In this document: in pieces, positions 17,696 to 27,239 of the stretch
Layout: every line of letters begins with the position of its first letter
Numbering within the stretch: position 1 is the stretch's first letter
Assembly: GCF_002940665.1 (NCBI RefSeq)
Contig: NZ_MIGY01000001.1
Span: 372,001-436,000 of the forward strand
Direction of reading: 5' to 3'
Source of the DNA: Xanthomonas arboricola
GTDB taxonomy: Bacteria > Pseudomonadota > Gammaproteobacteria > Xanthomonadales > Xanthomonadaceae
Length of the DNA stretch: 64,000 bases
Position numbers and translations under genes: made by a program
Notes under the pieces: model-generated
What the model was told of the DNA's origin: nothing
What the model saw: only the letters and a program-made list of their open reading frames with translations
Database searches by the model: none

Positions 17696-20365
17696 ATGTC
17701 GTTGTCCGTGTTTCCATGCCGCCTGGCGGTCGCGCTGAGTCTGGGCGTGGGCCTGCCGCTGATCTGCGCGCCGGCATTGGCCGCAACAAGACCCGATGCG
17801 ACGCCGGAGCAACGCGCCGCCGCCCTGGTCGCGCAGATGAGCCGGGAGGAAAAAGTCGCGCAGGCGATGAACGATGCGCCGGCGATTCCGCGCCTGGGCG
17901 TCCCCGCCTACGAATGGTGGAGCGAAGGCCTGCACGGCATCGCACGCAATGGCTACGCCACGGTGTTTCCGCAATCGATCGGACTGGCGGCCAGCTGGAA
18001 TACTGCGTTGATGCAGCAGGTGGGCACGGTGGTGTCGACCGAGGCGCGCGCCAAGTTCAATCAGGCCGGCGGCCCGGGCAAGGATCACAAGCGCTACGCG
18101 GGCCTGACCATCTGGTCGCCCAACATCAATATCTTCCGCGACCCGCGCTGGGGCCGTGGCATGGAAACCTACGGCGAGGATCCCTTCCTCACCGGGCAAT
18201 TGGCGGTGGGCTTCATTCGCGGCTTGCAGGGCGACGATCTGGATCACCCGCGCACCATCGCCACGCCCAAGCACATCGCCGTCCATAGCGGACCGGAGCC
18301 GGGCCGGCACGGCTTCGATGTGGACGTGTCGCCGCGCGACGTGGAGGCGACCTATACGCCCGCCTTCCGCGCCGCCCTGATCGACGGCCAGGCCGGCTCG
18401 GTGATGTGTGCGTACAACGCGCTGCACGGCACCCCGGCCTGCGCGGCCGACTGGTTGCTCAACGGCCGCGTGCGTGGCGACTGGGGCTTCAAGGGTTTTG
18501 TGGTGTCCGACTGCGATGCGGTGGACGACATGACCCAGTTCCATTATTTCCGCCCAGACAACGCCGGCTCCTCGGCCGCCGCGCTCAAAGCCGGGCACGA
18601 TCTCAACTGCGGTTACGCGTACCGCGCCCTGGGCACTGCCATCGAACGCGGCGAAGTGGACGAAGCCCTGCTCGACCAGTCGCTGGTGCGCCTGTTCGCC
18701 GCGCGCTATCGCCTGGGCGAACTGGAAGCGCCGCGCAAGGATCCGTATGCCAGGCTCGGCGCCAAGGACATCGACAACGCCGCCAATCGTGCCTTGGCAC
18801 TGACAGCGGCCGCCGAGTCGATCGTGTTGCTCAAGAACCAGGCCAATACCTTGCCGCTGAAGGCCGGCACGCGGCTGGCGGTGATCGGCCCCAATGCCGA
18901 TGCCCTGGCGGCGCTGGAAGCCAATTATCAAGGCACCTCGTCCGACCCGGTGACGCCCCTGCTCGGCCTGCGCCAGCGCTTCGGCGCGCAGCAGGTCAGC
19001 TATGCGCAAGGCGCGCCGCTGGCCGCAGGCGTGCCCGGCATGATTCCGGAAACCGCGCTGCGCAGCGACGGCAAGCCGGGCTTGCGTGGCGAGTATTTCG
19101 ACACTGTCGATCTGGACGGCGCGCCGCGTGTGGTGCGGCAGGATCGCACGGTGAGTTTCAACTGGGACCAGGTCGCCCCCGCAAAGGGCGTGCCGGCCGA
19201 CCGCTACGCGGTGCGCTGGAGCGGCGAGCTGCTGCCGCCGAGCGCGGGCGACTACACGCTGGCGGTGCGGGTGGCGCGCTGCTTCGATTGCGCCGGCCAT
19301 GACCCGGTGCGGCTGTACGTCGACGACAAGCTGGTGGTCGCCGGCAATGCCGAAGACAAGCACGTGCCGGCCGGCATGCACAACGCCGACGGCCGCAGCG
19401 TGGAGACCGTGCTGCACTTCGACGACACCCGCCCGCGCAGGATCCGCCTGGAGATGGAACACCGCGGCCAGGACCAGGGCGTGCGCCTGGAGTGGCTGCC
19501 ACCGGCAGCCGCGCAACTGGCCGAGGCCGAGCAGGCGGTGGCGCAGGCCGATGCGGTGGTGGCCTTCGTCGGCCTGTCGCCGGATGTGGAAGGCGAGGAG
19601 CTGCGCATCGACGTGCCCGGCTTCGACGGCGGCGACCGCACCGACATCGCCCTGCCCGCCCCGCAGCAAGCGCTGCTCGAACGCGCCAAGGCCTCCGGCA
19701 AGCCGCTGGTGGTGGTGCTGATGAGCGGCAGCGCGGTGGCCTTGAACTGGGCCAGCACGCACGCCGATGCGATCGTGGCGGCGTGGTATCCGGGCCAGTC
19801 CGGCGGCACCGCGATCGCGCGCATGCTGGCCGGCGACGACAACCCCGGCGGGCGCCTGCCGGTGACGTTCTATCGCTCCACCAAGGACCTGCCGCCCTAC
19901 GTCAGCTACGACATGAAGGGCCGCACCTATCGCTACTTCAAGGGCGAGCCGCTGTTTCCGTTCGGCTACGGCTTGAGCTACACCCGCTTTGCCTACGGCG
20001 CGCCGCAGCTGTCCACTGCAACCCTGCAAGCCGGCAGCACCCTGCAGGTGACCGCCACCGTGCGCAATACCGGCACGCGTGCCGGCGACGAAGTGGCGCA
20101 GGTGTATCTGCAGTATCCGCAGCGCCCGCAGTCTCCGTTGCGCAGCCTGGTCGGCTTTCAGCGCGTGCATCTGCAACCGGGTGAGCAGCGCACGCTGCGC
20201 TTCACCCTGGATGCGCGCGCCCTGAGCGATGTAGATCGCACCGGGCAGCGTGCGGTGGAAGCCGGCGATTACACGCTGTTTGTCGGCGGTGGCCAGCCTG
20301 ACTCCGGCGCGGCTGGCGAGGCCGCAGCGTTCTCGATCTCGGGGCGTTCGCCGTTGCCGAAATAA
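17696..20365 (+). CDS. nixI: GH3 beta-glycosidase, N-glycan beta-1,2-xylosidase type, with PA14 insert (NixI position)
   Basis: This 889-residue exported GH3 enzyme sits at the position of NixI, reported to remove the beta-1,2-xylose that is characteristic of plant N-glycans. AGGAG precedes ATG 17696. The signal peptide runs to about residue 30 (LPLICAPALAA). The GH3 N-terminal barrel carries FPQSIGLAASWN, TYGEDPFLTG, the KHIAVHSGPEPGRHG substrate-binding segment and nucleophile D272 in VVSDCDAV. A PA14 domain (LRGEYFDTVDLDG... YTLAVRVARCFDCAG) is inserted in the C-terminal alpha/beta domain, and a fibronectin-III-like domain ends the protein. Generic annotation would be beta-glucosidase. The xylosidase call rests on gene order. 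Confidence 0.9.
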   Translation: MSLSVFPCRLAVALSLGVGLPLICAPALAATRPDATPEQRAAALVAQMSREEKVAQAMNDAPAIPRLGVPAYEWWSEGLHGIARNGYATVFPQSIGLAASWNTALMQQVGTVVSTEARAKFNQAGGPGKDHKRYAGLTIWSPNINIFRDPRWGRGMETYGEDPFLTGQLAVGFIRGLQGDDLDHPRTIATPKHIAVHSGPEPGRHGFDVDVSPRDVEATYTPAFRAALIDGQAGSVMCAYNALHGTPACAADWLLNGRVRGDWGFKGFVVSDCDAVDDMTQFHYFRPDNAGSSAAALKAGHDLNCGYAYRALGTAIERGEVDEALLDQSLVRLFAARYRLGELEAPRKDPYARLGAKDIDNAANRALALTAAAESIVLLKNQANTLPLKAGTRLAVIGPNADALAALEANYQGTSSDPVTPLLGLRQRFGAQQVSYAQGAPLAAGVPGMIPETALRSDGKPGLRGEYFDTVDLDGAPRVVRQDRTVSFNWDQVAPAKGVPADRYAVRWSGELLPPSAGDYTLAVRVARCFDCAGHDPVRLYVDDKLVVAGNAEDKHVPAGMHNADGRSVETVLHFDDTRPRRIRLEMEHRGQDQGVRLEWLPPAAAQLAEAEQAVAQADAVVAFVGLSPDVEGEELRIDVPGFDGGDRTDIALPAPQQALLERAKASGKPLVVVLMSGSAVALNWASTHADAIVAAWYPGQSGGTAIARMLAGDDNPGGRLPVTFYRSTKDLPPYVSYDMKGRTYRYFKGEPLFPFGYGLSYTRFAYGAPQLSTATLQAGSTLQVTATVRNTGTRAGDEVAQVYLQYPQRPQSPLRSLVGFQRVHLQPGEQRTLRFTLDARALSDVDRTGQRAVEAGDYTLFVGGGQPDSGAAGEAAAFSISGRSPLPK

Positions 20366-20813
20366 GCGGGGCATCTGCGCGACATGCAACAGGCGTCGGC
20401 TGTCATGGCCGGCGCTCGGCGGCAGCCACATGGACGCCTGCAAGGCGTTGCTGATCCATCCGGCGATCGGCACGTAGCCCGTCGCGGCGCATGCTGGCAG
20501 AAGGTTGTCCGGGCGGCATGCGCAGGACGATGGCCACTGCGCAGTGCCGGTCTAGCGGCGCGGACATGCGCTCGAGCGAAGGACGGTGCTGCGCGAGCGC
20601 GGGTGAGGCCGACCAGCCGCCGCGGGCACGGCTGCAGGCCACGCGTACGGCGCCGAATTGTGCGGGTGCACTATGCACATTCGGCGCACACGTTGTATGG
20701 TCATCGGGAATTGGTCATGCATAGGTCTGATCCTCGGGCCGGCACGTGATGCCGCCGCTGCAAGGAAGTCCACTGCGTCGACCGTTTGCTGAAATCCCAG
20801 GGAGCTCCAGGTC
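20366..20813. other. Intergenic region nixI-nixJ
   Basis: This is 448 bases with no credible coding frame. Its downstream end carries a direct repeat of TGGTCAT, annotated separately, suggesting that nixJ-nixK-nixL have their own promoter. No hairpin with a T tract was seen. Confidence 0.5.
20698..20718. promoter_or_regulatory. Direct repeat TGGTCAT, candidate regulator site for nixJKL
   Basis: TGGTCAT occurs at 20698-20704 and 20712-20718, a 14-base period, about 100 bases before nixJ. The TGGT half-site is shared with the dyad before nixE and with TGGTATT before the fucosidase/sialidase pair. The function is inferred. Confidence 0.35.
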
Positions 20814-22274
20814 ATGCACACCCGCCGCGACATCCTCCAGTTGCTGGGCGCCAGCGCGGGCGCCGGCCTGCTCGCCGGCGCACTGCCCGCCTTCGCCGCC
20901 CCCGTTGCCGGCACCTCCACCGCTGCCGGCAACTTCGTCAGCAAGCGCCCGCCCAAGGCGCAGCGCCGCTTCGTCAGCAAGGCGGTCGAGCAGCAGATCG
21001 TGCAGATCAAGTCGCGCATCGCCGACCCCGAGCTGGCCTGGCTGTTCGAGAACTGCTACCCCAACACGCTGGACACCACGGTGGAAACCGGCACCCGCAA
21101 CGGCAAGCCGGACACCTTCGTCATCACCGGCGACATCCATGCGATGTGGCTGCGCGACTCCTCCGCCCAGGTGCACCCGTATGTGCCACTGGCCAGGCGC
21201 GACCCCGCCTTGCGGCGCATGTTCCATGGCCTGATCCAGCGCCAGGCCGCCTGTATCCGGCTGGATCCCTACGCCAACGCCTTCCTGCCCGATGGCCAGA
21301 CCCAGCGCCTGAAGTGGTCGCTCAACGACATCACCGAGATGAAGCCCGGCGTGGGCGAGCGCAAGTGGGAGATCGATTCGCTGTGCTACCCGATCCGCAT
21401 CGCGCACGCATACTGGCGCGCCACCGGCGATGCCGCCCCGTTCGACGACGACTGGCGCGCGGCGATGCACGTGGTGGTCAAGACCTTTCGCGAACAGCAG
21501 CGCAAGGACGACCGCGGCCCGTACGTGTTCCAGCGCCCCTCGCCGCTGGCGACCGAGACCCTGGTGCTGGAAGGCTACGGCCAGCCGACCCGGCCCAACG
21601 GCATGATCCACTCGATGTTCCGCCCCTCCGACGATGCCTGCGTGTATCCGTTGTTCGTGCCGGCCAACCTGTTCGCGGTGGCTTCGCTGCGCCAGCTGGC
21701 AACGATGAGCACGGCCCTGCATCGCGATGCCGCGTTCGCCGCCGACTGCACCGCGCTGGCCGACGAAGTGGAAGCCGCCACGCGCAAGTTTGGCCAGCAA
21801 CGCGACGCCGATGGGCAGTCGTACTGGGCATTCGAAGTGGACGGTTACGGCAACCAGTTGTTCATCGACGACGCCAACGCCCCCGGCCTGCTCAGCCTGG
21901 CCTACCTGGGCTGCTGCGACCGCGCCGACCCGGTGTTCCTGCGCACGCGCCAGCTGGCCTGGAGCGAACGCAACCCGTATTTCTCGCGCGGCAGTGCCGC
22001 CGAAGGCGTCGGCAGCCCGCACAGCGGCATGGGCACGATCTGGCCGATGTCGATCATCCAGTACGCCCTGGTCAGCGACGACGACGCACACCTGCGCCAA
22101 TGCCTGCAGTGGCTCAAGACCACCCATGCCGGCACCGGCTTCATGCACGAGGCCTTCGACAAGGACAACCCGAGCACCTTCACCCGCGACTGGTTCGCCT
22201 GGGCCAACACCTTGTTCGGCGAACTGATCATCGACCTGCACCAACGCAAACCCCAGCTGCTGCGCAGCGCCTGA
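20814..22274 (+). CDS. nixJ: GH125 exo-alpha-1,6-mannosidase, Tat-exported (NixJ position)
   Basis: This 486-residue GH125 protein has the family signature VITGDIHAMWLRDSSAQ and conserved segments LDPYANAF, WSLNDITEMKPGVGERKWEIDS, GMIHSMFRPSDDA and MHEAFDKDNP. Related enzymes are metal-independent inverting alpha-1,6-mannosidases. In the published pathway the enzyme acts after the alpha-1,3-mannose and xylose have been removed. The N-terminus MHTRRDILQLLG with a following hydrophobic stretch is a twin-arginine (Tat) signal, so the enzyme is probably folded before export. Start ATG 20814 has a GGGAGCTCC site upstream. The stop is 136 bases before nixK. Confidence 0.93.
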   Translation: MHTRRDILQLLGASAGAGLLAGALPAFAAPVAGTSTAAGNFVSKRPPKAQRRFVSKAVEQQIVQIKSRIADPELAWLFENCYPNTLDTTVETGTRNGKPDTFVITGDIHAMWLRDSSAQVHPYVPLARRDPALRRMFHGLIQRQAACIRLDPYANAFLPDGQTQRLKWSLNDITEMKPGVGERKWEIDSLCYPIRIAHAYWRATGDAAPFDDDWRAAMHVVVKTFREQQRKDDRGPYVFQRPSPLATETLVLEGYGQPTRPNGMIHSMFRPSDDACVYPLFVPANLFAVASLRQLATMSTALHRDAAFAADCTALADEVEAATRKFGQQRDADGQSYWAFEVDGYGNQLFIDDANAPGLLSLAYLGCCDRADPVFLRTRQLAWSERNPYFSRGSAAEGVGSPHSGMGTIWPMSIIQYALVSDDDAHLRQCLQWLKTTHAGTGFMHEAFDKDNPSTFTRDWFAWANTLFGELIIDLHQRKPQLLRSA

Positions 22275-22323
22275 TTTTGCGAAGGGCCCGCCCTTCCAAC
22301 GCGGAACTGCAGAGCGCTTGATC

Positions 22324-22369
22324 TTCCCTTCTCCCGCCGGGAGAAGGTGCCCGAAGGGCGGATGAGGGT
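22324..22369. repeat. Dispersed-type intergenic repeat with hairpin
   Basis: CTTCTCCC-GCC-GGGAGAAG (22328-22346) is an 8-base perfect hairpin followed by GTGCCCGAAGGGCGGATGAGGG. I recognise this module as one that recurs in Xanthomonas intergenic regions. It lies between nixJ and nixK, 41 bases before the nixK start. Confidence 0.6.
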
Positions 22370-22409
22370 ACGGCCCGCCCCATTTCGTGACATCCAAGAG
22401 CACATCACC

Positions 22410-24752
22410 ATGGCAACACGACGCGGTTTTCTCCAAGGCGCCATCGCAGCGGCACTGTTCGGCGGCGCAGGCCTCTCCGGGCGCGCGCGCGCGCGCGCCG
22501 GCAACTACGCACTGCCGGCCGATGCGCGCACCCGCGCCGAGCTCACCCGCCATGTCGATGTGTTCATCGGCACCGGCGGCCATGGCCACACCTTCCCCGG
22601 TGCGACCCTGCCGTTCGGCATGGTGCAGCTGAGCCCGGACACCTACAACGCGGTGTGGGATGCGTGCTCCGGCTATCACGCGTCCAACGGCTCGATCATG
22701 GGCTTCTCGCATACGCACCTGTCCGGGACCGGCATCGGCGACATGCTGGACTTCCTGCTGGTGCCCGCCACCGGCGAAGTGAAGCTGGTGCCCGGCGCAC
22801 TCGACGCACCGGACAGCGGTTACCGCTCGCGCTACGACCATGCCGACGAAGCCGCCTCGCCCGGCTACTACCGCGTGCGGCTCAAGGACAGCGGCGTGCA
22901 TGCCGAACTCACCGCCACCGCGCGCGCCGGCCTGCACCGCTACCACTTCCCCAAGGGCAGGCCGGCGCATGTGCTGCTGGACCTGTGCCACGGCATGCAG
23001 GACAAACCCGGCATCCCCACCCGCATCACCGACGCGCAACTGCGCGTGGTCGACGACCGCACCCTCACCGGCGGCCGGCGCGTCCATCAATGGGCGCAGG
23101 GGCGCTACATCTATTTCGCCATGCGGCTGTCGCGACCGTTCAAACAGGTGCAGCTGTACAACGAAGACCAACCGCTGGCCGCAGGCACGCGCAGCGTGGA
23201 CGGCGTGCACCTCAAGGCCGCACTGCACTACCCCGACGCAGCCGACGCACCGCTGCTGATCAAGGTCGGCATCTCGGCGGTCAGCGCCGACAATGCGCTG
23301 GCCAACCTGGATGCGGAACTGCCCGACTTCGACTTCGCCCGCGTGCATGCGCAAGCCGTGGCCGCCTGGGAAAAGGAACTGGCGCGCGTACGCATCGACA
23401 GCGACGACGACGCGCAACGCCGCATCTTCTACACCGGCCTGTATCACAGCCTGCTCGCGCCCACCCTCTTCAGCGACGTGGATGGCCGTTACCGCGGCAT
23501 GGACCTGCAGATCCACACCGCCCCCAAGGGCTATCACAACTACAGCACCTACTCGCTGTGGGACACCTACCGCGCCGCGCATCCGCTGCTCACCCTGGTG
23601 CAGCCCGAGCGCGTGCCGGACCTGGTGCAATGCCTGGTGCGCGGCGCCAACGAATGCCCGGATGGCGTGGGCATCTGGCCGCTGCAAGGCGTGGAGACCG
23701 GCTGCATGATCGGCTACCACTCGGCCGTGGTGCTGGCCGAAGCGCATGCCAAGGGCTTCACCGGCATCGACTACAAGGCCGCCTGGCCGGCCTACCGCAA
23801 GCGCGCCATGGACGACACCACCCATGGCCTGGCGGACTACCGCACGCTCGGCTACATCCCCGCCGACAAGGTCGACGAAGCGGTCAGCCGCACGCTGGAA
23901 TACGCCTACGACGACTGGGCCTGCGCGCATCTGGCGCAGGCCGCCGGTGCCACCGACGATGCACGCGCACTGCGCGAACGCTCGCGCAACTACCGCAACG
24001 TGTTCAATCGCGACAGCGGCTTCGTGCAGGCGCGCCTGGAAGACGGCAGCTGGGCTAAACCGTTCGATCCGCGCGGCATGGGCCACATCGGCAAGTGGCG
24101 CGACTTCACCGAATCCAACGCCTGGCAGGCCAGCTTCCTCAACCAGCACGACCTGTACGGCTACATGGACCTGTACGGCGGCCGCGACGGCTTCGTCGCC
24201 AAGCTCGACGAGCTGTTTTCCACCAGCTCCGAACTGCCCGCCGATGCGCCACCGGATATCGACGGCCTGGTCGGCCAGTACGCGCACGGCAACGAGCCCA
24301 GCCATCACGTGGCCTATCTGTTTGCCTACGCCGGCCAGCCGTACAAGACCCAGGCGATGGTGCGCCGGCTGCTGCGCGAGCAGTACCACGATGCGCGCAA
24401 CGGCCTGTCCGGCAACGAGGATTGCGGGCAGATGAGTGCCTGGTTCGTGCTCAGCGCGCTGGGGCTGTATGCGGTGGACCCGGTCAGCGGCAACTACGTC
24501 CTTGGCAGCCCGCTGTTCAAGCGCGCAGAACTCGATGTCGGCAACGGCCGTACGCTGCGCATCGTCGCGCACAACAGCGGCGCGCAGAACGTGTATGTGC
24601 AGTCGCTGAGCTGGAACGGCAAACCGACCAACCGCAGCTGGATGCGGCATGCCGACCTGGCCGCTGGCGGCACGCTGGAATTCACCATGGGCGCCAAACC
24701 GAATCCGGCCTTCGGCGCGAACAAGGAGGATCTGCCGCCTTCGTTTGCTTGA
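22410..24752 (+). CDS. nixK: GH92 alpha-mannosidase, Tat-exported (NixK position)
   Basis: This 780-residue GH92 enzyme is the position equivalent of NixK, reported to remove the alpha-1,3-mannose first and so allow the later steps. The N-terminus MATRRGFLQGAIAAALFGG is a Tat signal. GH92 hallmarks: VDVFIGTGGHGHTFPGA, LPFGMVQLSPDT, SIMGFSHTHLSGTG near the start, and GNEDCGQMSAWFVLSALG near residue 670 (the general acid Glu region). QPYKTQAMVRRLLRE and ESNAWQASF are also typical. GH92 needs Ca2+. A run of nine GC dinucleotides (22481-22498) falls inside the signal-peptide region (GRARARAG) and could slip. The start is set at ATG 22410; the open frame upstream has no family similarity. Confidence 0.93.
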   Translation: MATRRGFLQGAIAAALFGGAGLSGRARARAGNYALPADARTRAELTRHVDVFIGTGGHGHTFPGATLPFGMVQLSPDTYNAVWDACSGYHASNGSIMGFSHTHLSGTGIGDMLDFLLVPATGEVKLVPGALDAPDSGYRSRYDHADEAASPGYYRVRLKDSGVHAELTATARAGLHRYHFPKGRPAHVLLDLCHGMQDKPGIPTRITDAQLRVVDDRTLTGGRRVHQWAQGRYIYFAMRLSRPFKQVQLYNEDQPLAAGTRSVDGVHLKAALHYPDAADAPLLIKVGISAVSADNALANLDAELPDFDFARVHAQAVAAWEKELARVRIDSDDDAQRRIFYTGLYHSLLAPTLFSDVDGRYRGMDLQIHTAPKGYHNYSTYSLWDTYRAAHPLLTLVQPERVPDLVQCLVRGANECPDGVGIWPLQGVETGCMIGYHSAVVLAEAHAKGFTGIDYKAAWPAYRKRAMDDTTHGLADYRTLGYIPADKVDEAVSRTLEYAYDDWACAHLAQAAGATDDARALRERSRNYRNVFNRDSGFVQARLEDGSWAKPFDPRGMGHIGKWRDFTESNAWQASFLNQHDLYGYMDLYGGRDGFVAKLDELFSTSSELPADAPPDIDGLVGQYAHGNEPSHHVAYLFAYAGQPYKTQAMVRRLLREQYHDARNGLSGNEDCGQMSAWFVLSALGLYAVDPVSGNYVLGSPLFKRAELDVGNGRTLRIVAHNSGAQNVYVQSLSWNGKPTNRSWMRHADLAAGGTLEFTMGAKPNPAFGANKEDLPPSFA

Positions 24753-24801
24753 TGTTTGTTCTTGCTCGTCACTCGTCACTCGTTACCGCCGGGAATCGCC
24801 C

Positions 24802-26643
24802 ATGTTGCGCAGCACCCTCAGCCCCCTCGTCCTGGCCCTCGCGCTGGCGCTTCCCGTCGCCGCCCGTGCCGCCGACACCGACACCTGGCCCAGCTTCGGC
24901 ACCCAGGGCACGCAGTTCGTGCGCGACGGCAAGCCGTATCAACTGCTCTCCGGCGCCATCCATTTCCAGCGCATTCCGCGTGACTACTGGAAAGACCGCC
25001 TGCAGAAGGCGCGCGCACTGGGCCTGAACACGGTGGAGACCTACGTGTTCTGGAACCTGGTCGAACCGCAGCAGGGCCGGTTCGACTTCACCGGCAACAA
25101 CGATGTGGCCGCATTCGTACGCGAAGCCGCCGCGCAAGGCCTCAACGTGATCCTGCGGCCGGGCCCCTACACCTGCGCCGAGTGGGAAGCCGGCGGCTAC
25201 CCCGCCTGGTTGTTCGGCAAGGACAACATCCGCGTGCGCAGCCGCGACCCACGCTTTCTCGCCGCCAGCCAGGCCTATCTGGATGCCGTGTCCCGACAGG
25301 TGCGTCCGCTGCTCAACCACAACGGCGGGCCGATCATCGCCGTGCAGGTCGAGAACGAATACGGCTCCTACGACGACGACCACGCCTACATGGCCGACAA
25401 CCGCGCCATGTACGTCAAGGCCGGCTTCGACGACGCCTTGCTGTTCACCTCCGACGGCGCCGACATGCTCGCCAACGGCACCTTGCCGGACACCCTGGCG
25501 GTGGTGAACTTCGCTCCCGGCGAGGCCAAGAGCGCGTTCGACAAACTGATCAAGTTCCGCCCCGGGCAACCGCGCATGGTCGGCGAGTACTGGGCCGGCT
25601 GGTTCGACCACTGGGGCAAGCCGCACGCCAGCACCGACGCCAAACAACAGACCGAAGAACTGGAGTGGATCCTGCGCCAGGGGCATTCGGCCAACCTCTA
25701 CATGTTCATCGGCGGCACCAGTTTCGGCTTCATGAATGGTGCCAATTTCCAGGGCAATCCCAGCGACCATTACGCCCCGCAGACCACCAGCTACGACTAC
25801 GACGCCATCCTGGACGAAGCCGGCCGCCCCACCCCCAAGTTTGCGCTGATGCGCGACGCCATCGCCCGCGTCACCGGCGTGCAGCCGCCCGCGCTGCCGA
25901 AGCCGATCGCGATCGCGGCACTGCCGGACACCCAACTGCGCGAATCCGCCTCGCTGTGGGACAACCTGCCCGCCCCGATCGCCATCGACACGCCGCAGCC
26001 GATGGAACATTTTGGCCAGGACTACGGCTACATCCTCTACCGCACCACCGTCACCGGCCCGCGCAAGGGGCCGCTGTATCTGGGCGAGGTGCGCGATGCG
26101 GCGCGGGTGTATGTCGACCAGAAGCCGGTCGGCAGCGTCGAGCGCCGGCTGCAGCAGGTTTCCACCGATGTGGATATTCCGGCTGGCCAGCACACACTGG
26201 ATGTCTTGGTCGAAAACAGCGGCCGCATCAACTACGGCCCACGCATGGCCGACGGCCGCGCCGGGCTGGTCGACCCGGTGCTGCTGGACAACCAGCAGCT
26301 CACCGGCTGGCAGGCCTTCCCGCTGCCGATGCGCTCGCCCGACAGCATCCGCGGCTGGACCCGCACTCCCGTCGCAGGCCCGGCCTTCCACCGCGGCACG
26401 CTGCGCATCGGCACACCGACCGACACCTATCTGGACATGCGCGCCTTCGGCAAGGGCGTGACCTGGGCCAATGGCGTCAACCTGGGCCGCCACTGGGCCA
26501 TCGGCCCGCAGCGGGCGTTGTATTTCCCGGCGCCGTTCCAGCGCAAGGGCGACAACGCCGTGGTGGTGTTCGACCTGGACAGCACCGCCAAGCCCGGCGT
26601 GCGCGGCCTGCAGCAGCAGGTATGGATCACGCCGAAGGAGTAA
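24802..26643 (+). CDS. nixL: GH35 beta-galactosidase (NixL position)
   Basis: This 613-residue exported GH35 beta-galactosidase would remove the beta-1,3-galactose of Lewis-a antennae on plant complex N-glycans, although pectic galactan is also possible. Signal peptide core LVLALALALPVAARAA, cleaved near residue 24. The GH35 signature GGPIIAVQVENEYG contains the acid/base E186, and MVGEYWAGWFDHWG contains the nucleophile E262. The N-terminal barrel begins FVRDGKPYQLLSGAIHFQRI, and C-terminal jelly-roll domains end with GVNLGRHWAIGPQ. It begins 49 bases after nixK. The interval contains a short repeated CTCGTCACTCGTCACTCGTTAC stretch. It is the last gene of the GH series. Confidence 0.93.
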   Translation: MLRSTLSPLVLALALALPVAARAADTDTWPSFGTQGTQFVRDGKPYQLLSGAIHFQRIPRDYWKDRLQKARALGLNTVETYVFWNLVEPQQGRFDFTGNNDVAAFVREAAAQGLNVILRPGPYTCAEWEAGGYPAWLFGKDNIRVRSRDPRFLAASQAYLDAVSRQVRPLLNHNGGPIIAVQVENEYGSYDDDHAYMADNRAMYVKAGFDDALLFTSDGADMLANGTLPDTLAVVNFAPGEAKSAFDKLIKFRPGQPRMVGEYWAGWFDHWGKPHASTDAKQQTEELEWILRQGHSANLYMFIGGTSFGFMNGANFQGNPSDHYAPQTTSYDYDAILDEAGRPTPKFALMRDAIARVTGVQPPALPKPIAIAALPDTQLRESASLWDNLPAPIAIDTPQPMEHFGQDYGYILYRTTVTGPRKGPLYLGEVRDAARVYVDQKPVGSVERRLQQVSTDVDIPAGQHTLDVLVENSGRINYGPRMADGRAGLVDPVLLDNQQLTGWQAFPLPMRSPDSIRGWTRTPVAGPAFHRGTLRIGTPTDTYLDMRAFGKGVTWANGVNLGRHWAIGPQRALYFPAPFQRKGDNAVVVFDLDSTAKPGVRGLQQQVWITPKE

Positions 26644-26961
26644 CGGGCACGCGGATGGCGGGCCGGTGACGATCACGCACCGGTCCGGGATGGCGATCGC
26701 AAGCCGCATACCCATGCCCGCCGACGCCCAAACCAACCGCGCGGCAACCCGCCGGGCGCTCCCGGACTGGCGCCCCTTCAGACTGCCGCGTGCGTGCCGC
26801 TATCTGGAGGTCCGCTGCCCGCGCAGCGTCTGCTACCTGTGCGGTATCGGACCGATCGCATTCCAGGCAAGATCACCGGCTCACGCCGTTGTGCAAAGGC
26901 AGTGGCGCATTCCCGTCGTCCCCTCGGGCGACGGTCAGATCGTGAGTTCCAGGAGCGTTTC
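26644..26961. other. Intergenic region after the N-glycan cluster
   Basis: This stretch carries no credible gene. Just after nixL, 26660-26686 can form a 9-base stem (core CCGGTG with CACCGG, one wobble) around a 9-base loop, a possible transcription end without a T tract. AGGAG near 26952 belongs to the small gene at 26962. Confidence 0.5.
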
Positions 26962-27177
26962 ATGTCCTCGTCCACCGTTACGCAAGACCCTGTCTCCGCG
27001 GTTCCGGAGCAGACCCAGCACGCCTTCGCCGAACACGTCCACAGCAAGCCCGCGCCCAGCCAGCCGATCGGCAGCACCGAAGCGGCGCACCTGATGACCT
27101 TCCTGTGCCAGACCCACTCGGCCAAGCAGCCGCAGATCCTGCTGCCACCGCAGGCGCGCGACGACGACGCGGCCTGA
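26962..27177 (+). CDS. Small hypothetical protein (71 aa) beside rebB
   Basis: A 71-residue frame, MSSSTVTQDPVSAVPEQT to a DDDAA terminus, preceded by AGGAG about 7 bases upstream. I do not recognise the family. It has no signal peptide or membrane segment, is rich in Ala, Gln, Thr and Pro, contains two His/Cys-bearing segments (HAFAEHVHSK, LMTFLCQTHSAK) and ends acidic. It converges with the RebB gene 62 bp away and shares a hairpin with it. Context suggests an R-body accessory or regulator, but that is only proximity. It could also be a non-expressed frame. Confidence 0.5.
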   Translation: MSSSTVTQDPVSAVPEQTQHAFAEHVHSKPAPSQPIGSTEAAHLMTFLCQTHSAKQPQILLPPQARDDDAA

Positions 27178-27207
27178 GTGCACCGACGCACTCGCGTCAG
27201 CAACATT

Positions 27208-27231
27208 GGCGACAGCACTGCCGCTGTCGCC
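27208..27231. terminator. Hairpin between two convergent genes
   Basis: GGCGACAGC (27208-27216) pairs perfectly with GCTGTCGCC (27223-27231) across a 6-base loop. It is centred between the stop codons of the 71-residue gene and rebB and is suited to end both transcripts, though no long T tract follows on either strand. Confidence 0.55.
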
Positions 27232-27239
27232 AGCCGCCA

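Noticed and set aside
9273..26643. Treating the eight-GH cluster as a new system
   Set aside because: Gene order and families match the published nixE-nixL N-glycan cluster, so only the flanking extension and control sites are reported as new points.
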